Origin: Gordonia crocea
GTDB lineage: Bacteria > Actinomycetota > Actinomycetes > Mycobacteriales > Mycobacteriaceae
Direction: 5' to 3'
NCBI RefSeq assembly: GCF_009932435.1
Contig: NZ_BJOU01000002.1
Coordinates: 260,193-324,192 of the forward strand
DNA length: 64,000 nt
Shown here: one piece after another, positions 1-8,151 of the stretch
Layout of the letters: each line of letters starts with the position of its first letter
How positions within the stretch are numbered: position 1 is the stretch's first letter
Position numbers and translations under genes: made by a program
The notes under the pieces: generated by a model
Databases searched by the model: none
What the model saw: the letters and a program-made list of their open reading frames with translations, nothing else
What the model was told of the DNA's origin: nothing

Positions 1-777
1 TGCGGCATCGGCGAGCCCACGTTGGCTGACGACAATGAGCGGGATCAGTAGTCCGGGCAGGGTCTGGGCGAGCATCCACGCCATTGCCCAGCCGGTGAAG
101 GCGCCCAGGGCCTTGCGTTCGGGCAGCTCGGGTGTCGCGCGGCGGTCTTGGCGCAACGGTCCGATACGGGACAGCAAAAGTATCTCGATGACGACAACTG
201 CGCCGAGGCTGGGAATAACCCAGCTCGACACCAGTGCCGTGGCGGTGCCGATGCCGGCGAACAGTATCGCCAGCACCAGCTTGCTCATCGCGTGGAACGT
301 GTTCTTTGCGGCAGCCCAGCGACCGCTGCGTAGTCCGACCAGAATTGCGTCCAGCAGGCTAAAGGTGGCAAGCGTCGGCACCGCGAATAGGAAGAGCAAT
401 CCGACCAGATCGTGACCGTTGGCGAGTTCGCCGGGCCCGACCGCGAGGAAGACGGCGGCGAACAGTCCGGCCAGCGCGGCGGTGATCACCTGGCCGGCGA
501 GGATGAGACGTCGCTGCAGCGATCCGGCGACCGGCAGGAACCGTTCGTACAACGGCCCCAGTGAGAGGTTGGCCAGGGATGCCAGCAGCAGCGCCGAATT
601 GATCAGGGTTGATGCTCGGCCAACCTCGGCTACTCCGTAGTGTCGGGTCGCTGCGCCCCAGTAGGCCACGCCGAGCACGGCGTTGATCCCACTCGCTGCG
701 AGCAGGCTCAGGGTGTCGATCTGCATGCGTGTCCGCGCCTGTTGTGGCGGGTGCACCGACGACACGGATTCTACCAT
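1..777 (-). CDS. Polytopic flippase-like membrane protein, C-terminus cut by window edge
   Basis: Reading the minus strand gives an uninterrupted frame from about 777 off the left edge, about 259 codons, with several hydrophobic segments. It is clearly paralogous to the 441-residue protein at 8152-9477: both share a GxxRxxRW/AxxN block (here VGLRSGRWAAAKNTFHAMSK, there IGLLRARWTALKNIIHAVAK) and a LANLSLGxLxER-like block. The fold suggests a MATE/MOP-type (oligosaccharidyl-lipid flippase) transporter; substrate unknown. The start is uncertain: ATG 777 lies inside the palindromic operator at 769-785, with in-frame GTG 765, GTG 756 and ATG 726 as alternatives. Divergent from the ABC permease gene, it is probably co-regulated through that operator. 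Confidence 0.72.
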   Translation of the reverse strand, partial: MVESVSSVHPPQQARTRMQIDTLSLLAASGINAVLGVAYWGAATRHYGVAEVGRASTLINSALLLASLANLSLGPLYERFLPVAGSLQRRLILAGQVITAALAGLFAAVFLAVGPGELANGHDLVGLLFLFAVPTLATFSLLDAILVGLRSGRWAAAKNTFHAMSKLVLAILFAGIGTATALVSSWVIPSLGAVVVIEILLLSRIGPLRQDRRATPELPERKALGAFTGWAMAWMLAQTLPGLLIPLIVVSQRGLADAA

Positions 778-785
778 TTGTAGAA
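769..785. promoter_or_regulatory. BlaI-type palindromic operator, copy 1
   Basis: Perfect inverted repeat TTCTAC-CATTT-GTAGAA between the divergent flippase-like gene and the FecCD permease gene. The same 17-bp design recurs at 22035, 27217 and 29768. BlaI/CopY/MecI repressors bind short dyads of the TACA/TGTA kind, and a family member is encoded at 27301-27666, so it is the likely ligand (inference). Confidence 0.75.
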
Positions 786-870
786 TAGTAGCCATGTCTA
801 TCGGCCGCGCTGAAGTGTCGACCAGTCCACACAGCGCAGACGTCACCCGCCGCCGTCGCGATATTGTGGG

Positions 871-1968
871 GTGTCAGTGAGCACGCGGACGTCACTTCGA
901 CGACGATATCCGCTGGTCATGGTGGTTGGGACCGTCCTATTCGTCGGCGCGGCGGTAGCCGCGATTGCCGTTGGGTCGGTCACCGTTCCCCCCGGCGAGG
1001 TTGTGCAGTCACTGGCTTTTCACCTCGGCGGGCTCGTCGCCGACGTTGCCGACAAACTGGGCGTGGCGATTCCGCGTCCCGCTCCGCCGGACAGTGCGGT
1101 CAACGACCTGATCGTCTGGAAGCTACGCGTGCCGCGCACGCTTGCGGCCATCGTGGTTGGGGCGGCCTTGGCCATCGCCGGAGCGGCACTGCAGGCGATG
1201 GTGCGAAACCCGTTGGCCGACCCGTACGTGCTCGGAGTCTCCTCGGGAGCCTCGCTGGGCGCGGTCCTGGTGATGTCGTCGGCGTCGGCGTTGTGGTTGC
1301 GCAACCTGGGCCTACCAACGGCTGCCTTCATTGGCGCCATGATCGCCTTGCTGATCGTTCTGCTCTTCGCTCATCGGAGTGGCACATTCACCGGATCCCG
1401 CATCGTGCTGGCCGGGGTGGGCGTCGGTCAAGTCGCTGCCGCGGCAACCTCGTTGGTCCAGTTGCACTCAGACCCAGCCGAGATACGCGGCATGCTCTTT
1501 TGGATGATGGGGAGTGTGGCTGGCGTGGACTCGTTGTCGGTATTGGTGATTCCGGCGGTGGTATCGCTGGGGTGCGTTGCCTTGCTGATGGTTCAGGGGC
1601 GCAGCCTCAACGCAGTCTCGATGGGCGACGATGACGCCGTAGCGCTGGGCGTGTCGGTCAATGCCTTTCGACTCCAGCTCATCGTTGTGGTCGCACTGCT
1701 CACCGGAGTGTCGGTCAGCATTGCCGGCGGAGTCGGATTCGTTGGATTGATGATTCCGCATATCGCGCGCTTCGCGGTCGGGGCGGACTACCGCCGGCTT
1801 CTCCCGGCGGCCGCTTTACTGGGCGCTGCCTTTTTGGTCGCGGTAGACACCGTCGCACGGTCGGTCGACCCGCCGAACGAGTATCCGCTGACCATATTCA
1901 CCGCTGCGGTGGGCGGTCCCTTCTTCCTCTGGTTACTCAAACGGAGTCGGGCCGGAGGTGCAGTGTGA
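871..1968 (+). CDS. FecCD-family metallophore ABC transporter permease
   Basis: 365 residues, the usual size for FecCD/BtuC permeases, hydrophobic throughout with about ten membrane segments. Recognisable blocks are LRVPRTLAAIVVGAALAIAGAALQAMVRNPLADPYVLGVSSGA-type sequence near residues 85-130 (NPLADP-x-LGxSSGA is the family hallmark) and GFVGLMIPHIAR near residue 290. It should import an iron- or metal-chelate, or cobamide, together with the ATPase that overlaps its 3' end by four bases and the binding protein at 16473-17558. GTG start at 871. First plus-strand gene after operator copy 1, so likely the head of an operon running to about 17.6 kb. Confidence 0.9.
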   Translation: MSVSTRTSLRRRYPLVMVVGTVLFVGAAVAAIAVGSVTVPPGEVVQSLAFHLGGLVADVADKLGVAIPRPAPPDSAVNDLIVWKLRVPRTLAAIVVGAALAIAGAALQAMVRNPLADPYVLGVSSGASLGAVLVMSSASALWLRNLGLPTAAFIGAMIALLIVLLFAHRSGTFTGSRIVLAGVGVGQVAAAATSLVQLHSDPAEIRGMLFWMMGSVAGVDSLSVLVIPAVVSLGCVALLMVQGRSLNAVSMGDDDAVALGVSVNAFRLQLIVVVALLTGVSVSIAGGVGFVGLMIPHIARFAVGADYRRLLPAAALLGAAFLVAVDTVARSVDPPNEYPLTIFTAAVGGPFFLWLLKRSRAGGAV

Positions 1969-2792
1969 CCAGCGACGACGCGGGCCGTTGGCGCCGCTCG
2001 CAACCGGCGAGGAATCAGCGACCACCCACCGTTGCCACCAGGGCGGTTTCGGTCGATATTGACGGTGTTTCGATCATCGCCGACGTTGATATCGCCATTC
2101 CAGCGGGCAGCCTTACCGCGATCGTCGGTCCAAACGGATCGGGCAAGTCGACTCTGCTGCGGGCGCTCTACCGTGCCTGCCGACCCTCTCGTGGAACTGC
2201 CCTGATCGGCGCTGCGGATGTCTGGCAGATGCCGGTACGTGACAGTGCGCGGCTACGAGCAGTGGTGACGCAGCATCACGGGGAGACGGCCGACTTCACG
2301 GTGCGCGAGATTGTGTCGATGGGGCGCACACCGCACAAGAGACCGTTGGAAGGCGATACCCGCCACGACCGGGACATCGTTGACGCGGCGCTGAACCGGG
2401 TAGATATGGCCGGGTTCGTCGACCGATACTTTCAGGACTTGTCGGGCGGAGAACGGCAGCGAGTGCTGTTGGCGCGGGCGCTAGCCCAACAATCGCCACT
2501 GATCATCCTGGACGAACCGACCAATCATCTCGACGTGCACGCCCAGATTGGCCTATTGGATATTCTCGCCGACCTCGAGGCCACCATCGTCGTCGCGGTC
2601 CACGACCTCAATCATGCATTGGCCTATTCCGACAACGTCGTGGTGATGTGCAACGGGAAGGTGGTCGCCGCCGGGCCGCCTGAGACAGTCATCACCCCGA
2701 CCCTGCTCGCCGATGTCTTCCGCATCGAGGCCCGCATTTCGCGCAACCCGCTGACCGGCGACCACTACGTCGTTTACGGGCGCTGCCGGTAA
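1965..2792 (+). CDS. FepC/BtuD-type ABC transporter ATPase
   Basis: 275 residues. Walker A GPNGSGKST at about residues 55-63, signature LSGGERQR, Walker B LIILDEPTNHLD, and the H-loop in VAVHDLNHAL. GTG start overlaps the permease stop (GTGA), so the two are translationally coupled. This is the cytoplasmic motor of the metallophore importer. The N-terminal ~25 residues (rich in Arg) precede the conserved ATPase fold and could be non-essential. A 160-bp gap without a visible gene follows before the glycosyltransferases. Confidence 0.92.
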   Translation: MTSDDAGRWRRSQPARNQRPPTVATRAVSVDIDGVSIIADVDIAIPAGSLTAIVGPNGSGKSTLLRALYRACRPSRGTALIGAADVWQMPVRDSARLRAVVTQHHGETADFTVREIVSMGRTPHKRPLEGDTRHDRDIVDAALNRVDMAGFVDRYFQDLSGGERQRVLLARALAQQSPLIILDEPTNHLDVHAQIGLLDILADLEATIVVAVHDLNHALAYSDNVVVMCNGKVVAAGPPETVITPTLLADVFRIEARISRNPLTGDHYVVYGRCR

Positions 2793-2953
2793 CCCGCAGT
2801 CGCCCGACGGCGCCAACCTGTCGGGCTCCTCGCCGCGCGTGCCCAGCATGAAGCGGGGCGGTGGGAACCAAACGCGAGTGGCGGCCGACTACTGGGTAAA
2901 GCAGCTTGGCCGACCCATGCGATTCGCGTGTCGGCACCAATCGGAGGTCGAAC

Positions 2954-3799
2954 GTGACGGGCAGGGGAGTGGTGTCGTGGCGTAGGCGGGGAAAGGTGGT
3001 GCACACTCCGGGCGGGCCGACGGTATCCATCGTGGTCCCCGTCTTCAACGAGGAGCGCAACCTCTGTCACGTTTTACCGCTCCTGCCCGCCGACGCCGAG
3101 GTGGTCGTGGTCGATGGCGGTTCGAGTGATGACTCGCTCGGGGTGGTCGCCAGGTTGCGTCCGGATGCGGTCGTTGTGCAGCAAACCCGATGGGGCAAAG
3201 GAAATGCTTTGGCCTGCGGTTTCGCCGCGGCGACCGGTGATGTCATCGTCATGCTTGACGCCGACGGATCGGCCGACCCGCGAGAGATTGACTCCTTTGT
3301 CGCGGCGTTGACCTCCGGTGCGGACTTTGCCAAAGGCACGCGTTTCGCACCCGGTGGCGGAAGTGCCGACATCACCGTGATCCGACGGATCGGGAACTGG
3401 GGTCTGACTGTGCTCACCAATCTGCTCTTTGGCATGCATTTCACCGACCTTTGCTATGGCTACAACGCGTTCTGGCGAGACGTGCTGCCGCTGCTTGAAC
3501 TGCCCGATCACGAACCCGCAGGCGGCGAGCAGCAGTGGGGGGACGGCTTCGAGATCGAAACGGTGATCAACTGCCGGGCCGCCACGTCCGGGCTGGTTAT
3601 CCGCGAGGTGCCCAGTCACGAGCGGCACCGGCTACATGGTCCGAGCAACTTGCGGGCTGTTAGCGACGGGAGTCGAGTCCTGCGCACCCTGTTGGTCGAA
3701 TACCGCGCGCGGGACCGGTCGCCGCAGCTGACGCCAGCAATCCGGCACTTCGCCGAGGACGGTGGGCGCGACACAACCCCTGGCTCGCGGGCGGTCTAG
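2954..3799 (+). CDS. GT2 family glycosyltransferase (DPM-synthase-like)
   Basis: 281 residues from GTG 2954, chosen because a GGAGG ribosome site lies six bases upstream; the open frame extends back to 2906 without one. The GT-A fold is marked by PVFNEERN near the N-terminus, DGGSSDDS, and the metal-binding DAD at D102/D104. The resemblance is to dolichol-/polyprenol-phosphate sugar transferases (DLCYGYNAFWRD and a conserved R-x-N-x-K-like end), without obvious C-terminal membrane helices. Probably transfers a sugar from a nucleotide donor to a lipid carrier or to the cluster product. The next gene starts two bases after the stop. Confidence 0.85.
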   Translation: MTGRGVVSWRRRGKVVHTPGGPTVSIVVPVFNEERNLCHVLPLLPADAEVVVVDGGSSDDSLGVVARLRPDAVVVQQTRWGKGNALACGFAAATGDVIVMLDADGSADPREIDSFVAALTSGADFAKGTRFAPGGGSADITVIRRIGNWGLTVLTNLLFGMHFTDLCYGYNAFWRDVLPLLELPDHEPAGGEQQWGDGFEIETVINCRAATSGLVIREVPSHERHRLHGPSNLRAVSDGSRVLRTLLVEYRARDRSPQLTPAIRHFAEDGGRDTTPGSRAV

Positions 3800-3801
3800 G
3801 C

Positions 3802-6117
3802 GTGGCAATCCCGATATCGACGGTGATCTGTTGCCACGACTCGCGGCGGTGGGAGGCGATCCAACGTTGCCTGGCGGCGGTGACAGCCCAGCGGCGCGAG
3901 GGCGACGAAGTCATTGTCGTCGTCGACCGAAATCCAGACCTGTATGCCCGCCTGAAGTCAGCCTCGGGTGGGGTCCGAGTTGTGCTCGGAGGTGACACCG
4001 GCGGGCTGTCCGCGGCACGAAACACCGGCCTGCAGAACGCGGCTTCGACGATTGTGGCTTTCGTCGATGACGACGCGGTTCCCGCTGGCGGTTGGCTGGA
4101 CGCGATCGCAAAATCCTTCGCAGATCCACAGGTAATGATGGTCGGCGGTGAAATCTTTCCGCAGTGGCCAGGTGGCTCGCGACCGACATGGCTGCCGTTG
4201 CCCTTCGATTGGGTAGTTGGCTGCGACTATCAGGGAATGCCGCCGGTAGGGGCACCGGTCCGTAACCCAATCGGCGCGAACATGGCGGTGCGCCGAGACC
4301 TAGCCATCGCAGCGGGTGGATTCCATACCGGTTTGGGTCGGGCTGGGGAGAATGCTGCCGGCGCGGAGGAGACCGACCTCGCGATCAGGATGCGTCAGAT
4401 TTGGCCAGCAAAAGAAATCATGCGCATCGGCGGCGCATCGGTCCGTCACTCGATCTCTCCGCTGCGGTGCAGCCGCCGCTACTTCATTCGGAGATGCATC
4501 GCGGAGGGACGTTCGAAAGCGATGCTCGGCCATCGGGGCGGGTATCGCGACTCCCTGTCAGCCGAACGTCGGTATCTGCGCTCAGCACTACCGCGGGCCG
4601 TTGCGGCCGACGTTGTCGGACTTCGTCGCGGGGACCTCAATGGGTTGCAGCGGGCTATCGCGACCATTATCGGGACCGGGGCGGCCGGATTGGGCTGGCT
4701 AACCGGGTTGGTGTCGCGGCCGCGCGGCACCGACGGTGCTTGGGGAATCGGCGCCGAGCCTACCTGCGTGGTCGATGTCGACGGTAGCAGCGGTGTGCCG
4801 GTCCGGCCGATCCCCGAACTGGGTCATCGGGCTGTCGACGCCGTCCACCTTCGGGTTCGTCTCGACGGACGCCAGATCGCCAGCATCCGAGTGCCGATCG
4901 GGCCGGCGATCCCGGCCAGTACGCAGATCAGGACCGCTGTCGACGGGGCAGTGGCCGGGGTCGGCCGACGCGCATATCCGACCTGGCCGGCAGTTGATCA
5001 GACGGTGACTGCCGCACTGTGCACCCTCGGGCGCAGTCCCAGGTTGGCCGCCACCGTGCAGGCGATCCTTGCCGAGCAGACGCTGGTTCCCGCGGAAGTT
5101 GTTGTCATAGACAACGACCCGCGCTCGGGGGCGACGCGCGCCGCGCTGACGGCAGTGGCGGACAACCCGCGGTTGCGAATTGTCGAGGAGCCGCGACGCG
5201 GGTTGTCCTGTGCCCGCAATACTGCCTTGGCGGCGGCTCGCGGCGACATCGTCGTCTTCACCGACGACGACGCGGAACCCGAACCCGACTGGCTGGAACG
5301 CCTCGCGGCCGTCTTTGCCGCCGATACCGATGGTGACGTTACCTGCGTGACGGGGGCGGTCATTCCGGCTGAGCTGGGGCGGGCCATCTTCCGGTGGTTT
5401 GAGCGGGCGGCCCGCTTTGATCGGGGCCTGGACCCGATGGTGTGGCACCCCGGCGTTAGCCGATCACTGGATTGGCTGCGTCGGTGGGAGCCGACAGCCA
5501 AGGAAGGGGCCCGGGGGTTGGCCTATCCGATTGCCGGGAGTGAATTCGGCTCGGGAAACAATATGGCCTTTCGCAGGGCGCGAATCATCGAACTCGGCGG
5601 ATTCGATGAATTGCTGGGCGCTGGGACCTCGACGCGCGGCGGGGAAGACCTCGATGCTTTCCGTCGTGTCAACCTCGCTGGTGACGCGATCGTGTATCAG
5701 CCAGCGGCGATCGTACGTCACCACCACCGGGACAATCGCGCGGCATTGCGTCGGCAGTTGTATGGGTACGGCACCGGGATGTCGGCCAGTGTGTGTCGAC
5801 ATTTGGTGCGGGGGCCCAACGAAGCTGTCGGCGTCGCGCAAGCATTGCCCGGCGGTCTGCGGCTGCTGTTCGATCCGCGGTCGCCGAAGAACGCCGCTAA
5901 ACGCGAGGGATATCCCCTCGCGCTGGGGGTCGTGGAGATCGTCGGCTACGCGGCCGGTCCGGCCCACTTGACGCTCTCGGCGCTACGCCGGGCGACCCGG
6001 CAGCGTGCGGCGACAACAAGACATATCGGCTCGGAGCGAGAGTTGCCCGTGTCGATGGACGTGCAGGTTGCAGCGTCTGTTGCCGAGGCCGGAAATGCCG
6101 GCTCGGCGGTGAGGTAA
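3802..6117 (+). CDS. Tandem two-domain GT2 glycosyltransferase
   Basis: 771 residues containing two separate GT2 catalytic domains in one chain. Domain 1 (about 1-260) has STVICCHDS, LSAARNTGL and DDD at 89-91. Domain 2 (about 395-740) has a second LSCARNTAL and FTDDDAEPEPDW with DDD at 488-490, then ED in GGEDLDAF and a late basic stretch. A linker of about 120 residues joins them. Bifunctional GT2 enzymes usually add alternating or successive sugars. GTG start, two bases after the previous gene. A role in glycosylating the cluster product, or a surface glycan co-expressed with it, is inferred. Confidence 0.85.
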   Translation: MAIPISTVICCHDSRRWEAIQRCLAAVTAQRREGDEVIVVVDRNPDLYARLKSASGGVRVVLGGDTGGLSAARNTGLQNAASTIVAFVDDDAVPAGGWLDAIAKSFADPQVMMVGGEIFPQWPGGSRPTWLPLPFDWVVGCDYQGMPPVGAPVRNPIGANMAVRRDLAIAAGGFHTGLGRAGENAAGAEETDLAIRMRQIWPAKEIMRIGGASVRHSISPLRCSRRYFIRRCIAEGRSKAMLGHRGGYRDSLSAERRYLRSALPRAVAADVVGLRRGDLNGLQRAIATIIGTGAAGLGWLTGLVSRPRGTDGAWGIGAEPTCVVDVDGSSGVPVRPIPELGHRAVDAVHLRVRLDGRQIASIRVPIGPAIPASTQIRTAVDGAVAGVGRRAYPTWPAVDQTVTAALCTLGRSPRLAATVQAILAEQTLVPAEVVVIDNDPRSGATRAALTAVADNPRLRIVEEPRRGLSCARNTALAAARGDIVVFTDDDAEPEPDWLERLAAVFAADTDGDVTCVTGAVIPAELGRAIFRWFERAARFDRGLDPMVWHPGVSRSLDWLRRWEPTAKEGARGLAYPIAGSEFGSGNNMAFRRARIIELGGFDELLGAGTSTRGGEDLDAFRRVNLAGDAIVYQPAAIVRHHHRDNRAALRRQLYGYGTGMSASVCRHLVRGPNEAVGVAQALPGGLRLLFDPRSPKNAAKREGYPLALGVVEIVGYAAGPAHLTLSALRRATRQRAATTRHIGSERELPVSMDVQVAASVAEAGNAGSAVR

Positions 6118-6128
6118 AGGACAGGTTG

Positions 6129-6794
6129 ATGACGTCCATGGGACGAAGAAGTCGGGGGGCGCTGAGCGTTGCCGCTGCGGTAATGGCCGCTGGAATGCTG
6201 GTGGCGGGCCCGGCCCAGGCGAGGGTAGAGGGCGGCGACTCGGTGGTGGACGGGAAGAAGCGCAAGATCGCGGCCTTAGTGTCAGACACCCGGGTCGAAT
6301 CGGTGGTACCGATCGACTCCAACCCGACGTCGCGACAGTGGCGGTACTCGGGCAAATCGACGTTGCGCATCACCGGCGGGGACGAGGACGAGGATGGCGC
6401 GAAGGTGGAGGATTGGGGCGGCACAGTGACCTTTGGCTTCCTGATCGGTTATCCGGCAACGCTGACCGGGTCGATTGGCGTGAGCTACTCGACCCCCAAC
6501 ATCACCTGGTGGGTGCCGCTGGAGCCCAGCCAGCAGGAGATCCGGGGACCGTATATCAACTGGAACATGCTTCCCACTGTCACTGGGAACCTCGCAGTCG
6601 GATTTGGTCCCGGAGTCCGGGCAGTAGATGCGACCACCGGCCAAGCCAAAGGGGCCGGGGGCGTGTTGCGGGTCAAGAACTTTCACGGTGCGGTCACCGG
6701 GGTACTCGGGCAGGTGACAATCCAGCCCTATATCCGGGTATGGAGCAATGAAGGCGACACCATCATGGTCTACGGGCGGAAGCATCTGTTGTGA
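6129..6794 (+). CDS. MspA-like outer-membrane porin family protein
   Basis: 221 residues with an N-terminal signal peptide ending near AQA-R (about residue 31). The body matches MspA-family porins: a GFLIGYPATLTGSIGVSYST-like strand (MspA has GYQIGFPWSLGVGINFSYTTPNI), TPNITWW, GNLAVGFGPGVR, and a late HGAVTGVLGQV...RVWSNEGDTIMVYG resembling MspA HGTVTGAAGGV...ARLIASTGDSVTTYG. MspA proteins form octameric channels in the mycolate outer membrane. ATG 6129 is preferred over TTG 6126, with an AAAGGA ribosome site upstream. Sitting in the biosynthetic operon, it may let the secreted or metal-loaded product cross the outer membrane (inference). Confidence 0.8.
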   Translation: MTSMGRRSRGALSVAAAVMAAGMLVAGPAQARVEGGDSVVDGKKRKIAALVSDTRVESVVPIDSNPTSRQWRYSGKSTLRITGGDEDEDGAKVEDWGGTVTFGFLIGYPATLTGSIGVSYSTPNITWWVPLEPSQQEIRGPYINWNMLPTVTGNLAVGFGPGVRAVDATTGQAKGAGGVLRVKNFHGAVTGVLGQVTIQPYIRVWSNEGDTIMVYGRKHLL

Positions 6795-7876
6795 TGTCCC
6801 CGCCGGTGGCAGTGATCGACGGTGTGGGTGGCTACCTCCCACCCGGCGTGATCACCAATGCTGACCTCGGTGCGGAACTTGACACTTCCGACGAATGGAT
6901 TCGCAGGCGTACCGGCATCGGCGCTCGGCGGTGGGTCGCGGACGAACGAATCGCCACCAGTGACCTGGCGGTACTCGCCGCTCGCCGGGCCATCGCTGCT
7001 CGAGGTGATGCGCAGGCACCGCTGGGCGCGGTGATTGTGGCGACGATGAGCCCAGACCGCCGAAGCCCGGCCACTGCCCCGGTGGTCGCCGACAAGCTGG
7101 GTCTGCAACCGGTGGCAGCCTTCGACGTTGGCGCCGCGTGCGGTGGCTTCGTCTATGCCCTTGCCGTCGCCTCGTCATTCGTGCAGAGCTCGTTGGCAGA
7201 GGCCGTCGTGGTGGTCGGTGCCGAGTGTATGTCTCGAGTGATCGACCGGACCGACCGGGCGACCGCCGTGCTCTTCGGGGATGGTGCGGGCGCCGTCGTG
7301 GTGCGGCGGGCGCGCTCGGGCGACGTCGGCAGAATCCACTGCTTCGATCTCGGTTCAGACGGCGCCAATGTTGATCTCATCACCCAAAAAGGTGGCGGTT
7401 CGCTGATACCGGAGCCGGTTGAAACGTCGGAGAAATGGCTACAGGTACAAGGGCGGGCGACCTACCGGCACGCCGTCGCTCGGATGAGTGCGTCAGCAAC
7501 GGCGGTCCTCGAGCGAGCCGGTTGGCAGGTGGCTGAGATTGATGTGGTGGTGCCGCACCAGGCTAATGCCCGGATCATTGATGCGGTTGCCACGAATCTC
7601 GGCTTGCCGGCGGCCGCGCTGGTCAAGACCCTTCATCGGATGGGCAATACCAGCGCTGCGAGTATTCCGTTGGCATTGGCGCACTGTGCGGCGACCGGAG
7701 CACTTGCCCCGACTCAACGGGTCCTACTGACCGCTTTGGGCGGTGGGCTGGCGTGGGGCTCGGCCGCCGTCACGTGGGAGCATTCGGGCCAGGTCATCGA
7801 CCCGTTGCTTGGTTGCGCTGACGAATCCACCGGCACATCAGCAGGTAAGAGTCCAGGAGAACTGGAGAACCGATGA
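6794..7876 (+). CDS. FabH-like 3-oxoacyl-ACP synthase III (KAS III)
   Basis: 360 residues. Complete Cys-His-Asn triad: Cys116 in VGAACGGF, His255 in PHQANARI, Asn285 in GNTSAASIP, nearly the same spacing as E. coli FabH (112/244/274). It should condense an acyl-CoA starter with malonyl-ACP, giving a 3-ketoacyl-ACP; some relatives are acyltransferases instead. ATG 6794 overlaps the previous stop (TGATG). It is followed by an ACP gene 13 bases downstream, the probable partner. Known isonitrile lipopeptide operons do not, to my knowledge, include a KAS III, so here it may set the acyl chain. Confidence 0.9.
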   Translation: MSPPVAVIDGVGGYLPPGVITNADLGAELDTSDEWIRRRTGIGARRWVADERIATSDLAVLAARRAIAARGDAQAPLGAVIVATMSPDRRSPATAPVVADKLGLQPVAAFDVGAACGGFVYALAVASSFVQSSLAEAVVVVGAECMSRVIDRTDRATAVLFGDGAGAVVVRRARSGDVGRIHCFDLGSDGANVDLITQKGGGSLIPEPVETSEKWLQVQGRATYRHAVARMSASATAVLERAGWQVAEIDVVVPHQANARIIDAVATNLGLPAAALVKTLHRMGNTSAASIPLALAHCAATGALAPTQRVLLTALGGGLAWGSAAVTWEHSGQVIDPLLGCADESTGTSAGKSPGELENR

Positions 7877-7889
7877 GGAGGAGTCCGGG

Positions 7890-8147
7890 ATGACCGAAGC
7901 GGTTATTGGGGATATCGACGTCGTCTATGCGGAGGTGCAGGCGGTACTGATCGGCGAGGGGCTGCTGGCGGACCGGCTGAAACCGGGGGCGCGGTTCGAC
8001 GACCTCGGCGTCGACTCGATTTCGGTGGTCACGATTACCGAGCGGGTCGAGAAGCGACTGGGGATCTCGGTTCCCGACGACACGTTGGAAGCACTGCAGA
8101 CCGTCGACGAACTCGTCGACGCAGTTCTCGCGGCTCGGGCTCGATAG
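7890..8147 (+). CDS. Acyl carrier protein
   Basis: 85 residues. The phosphopantetheine site is Ser43 in DDLGVDSISVVTI. A strong GGAGGAG ribosome site at 7877-7883 marks ATG 7890; a longer frame starting at 7743 overlaps the ketosynthase and is not the start. An acidic four-helix ACP with LGISVPDDTLEALQTVDELVD matches type II fatty-acid/polyketide carriers. Candidate ScoB/Rv0100 counterpart, loaded by one of the two acyl ligases or acting as acceptor for the KAS III. Confidence 0.92.
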   Translation: MTEAVIGDIDVVYAEVQAVLIGEGLLADRLKPGARFDDLGVDSISVVTITERVEKRLGISVPDDTLEALQTVDELVDAVLAARAR

Positions 8148-8151
8148 CCAC

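Noticed and set aside
359..895. 178-codon minus-strand frame
   Set aside because: It overlaps the better frame of the flippase-like protein in another phase, and also the permease start; Arg/Pro-rich composition typical of a shadow.
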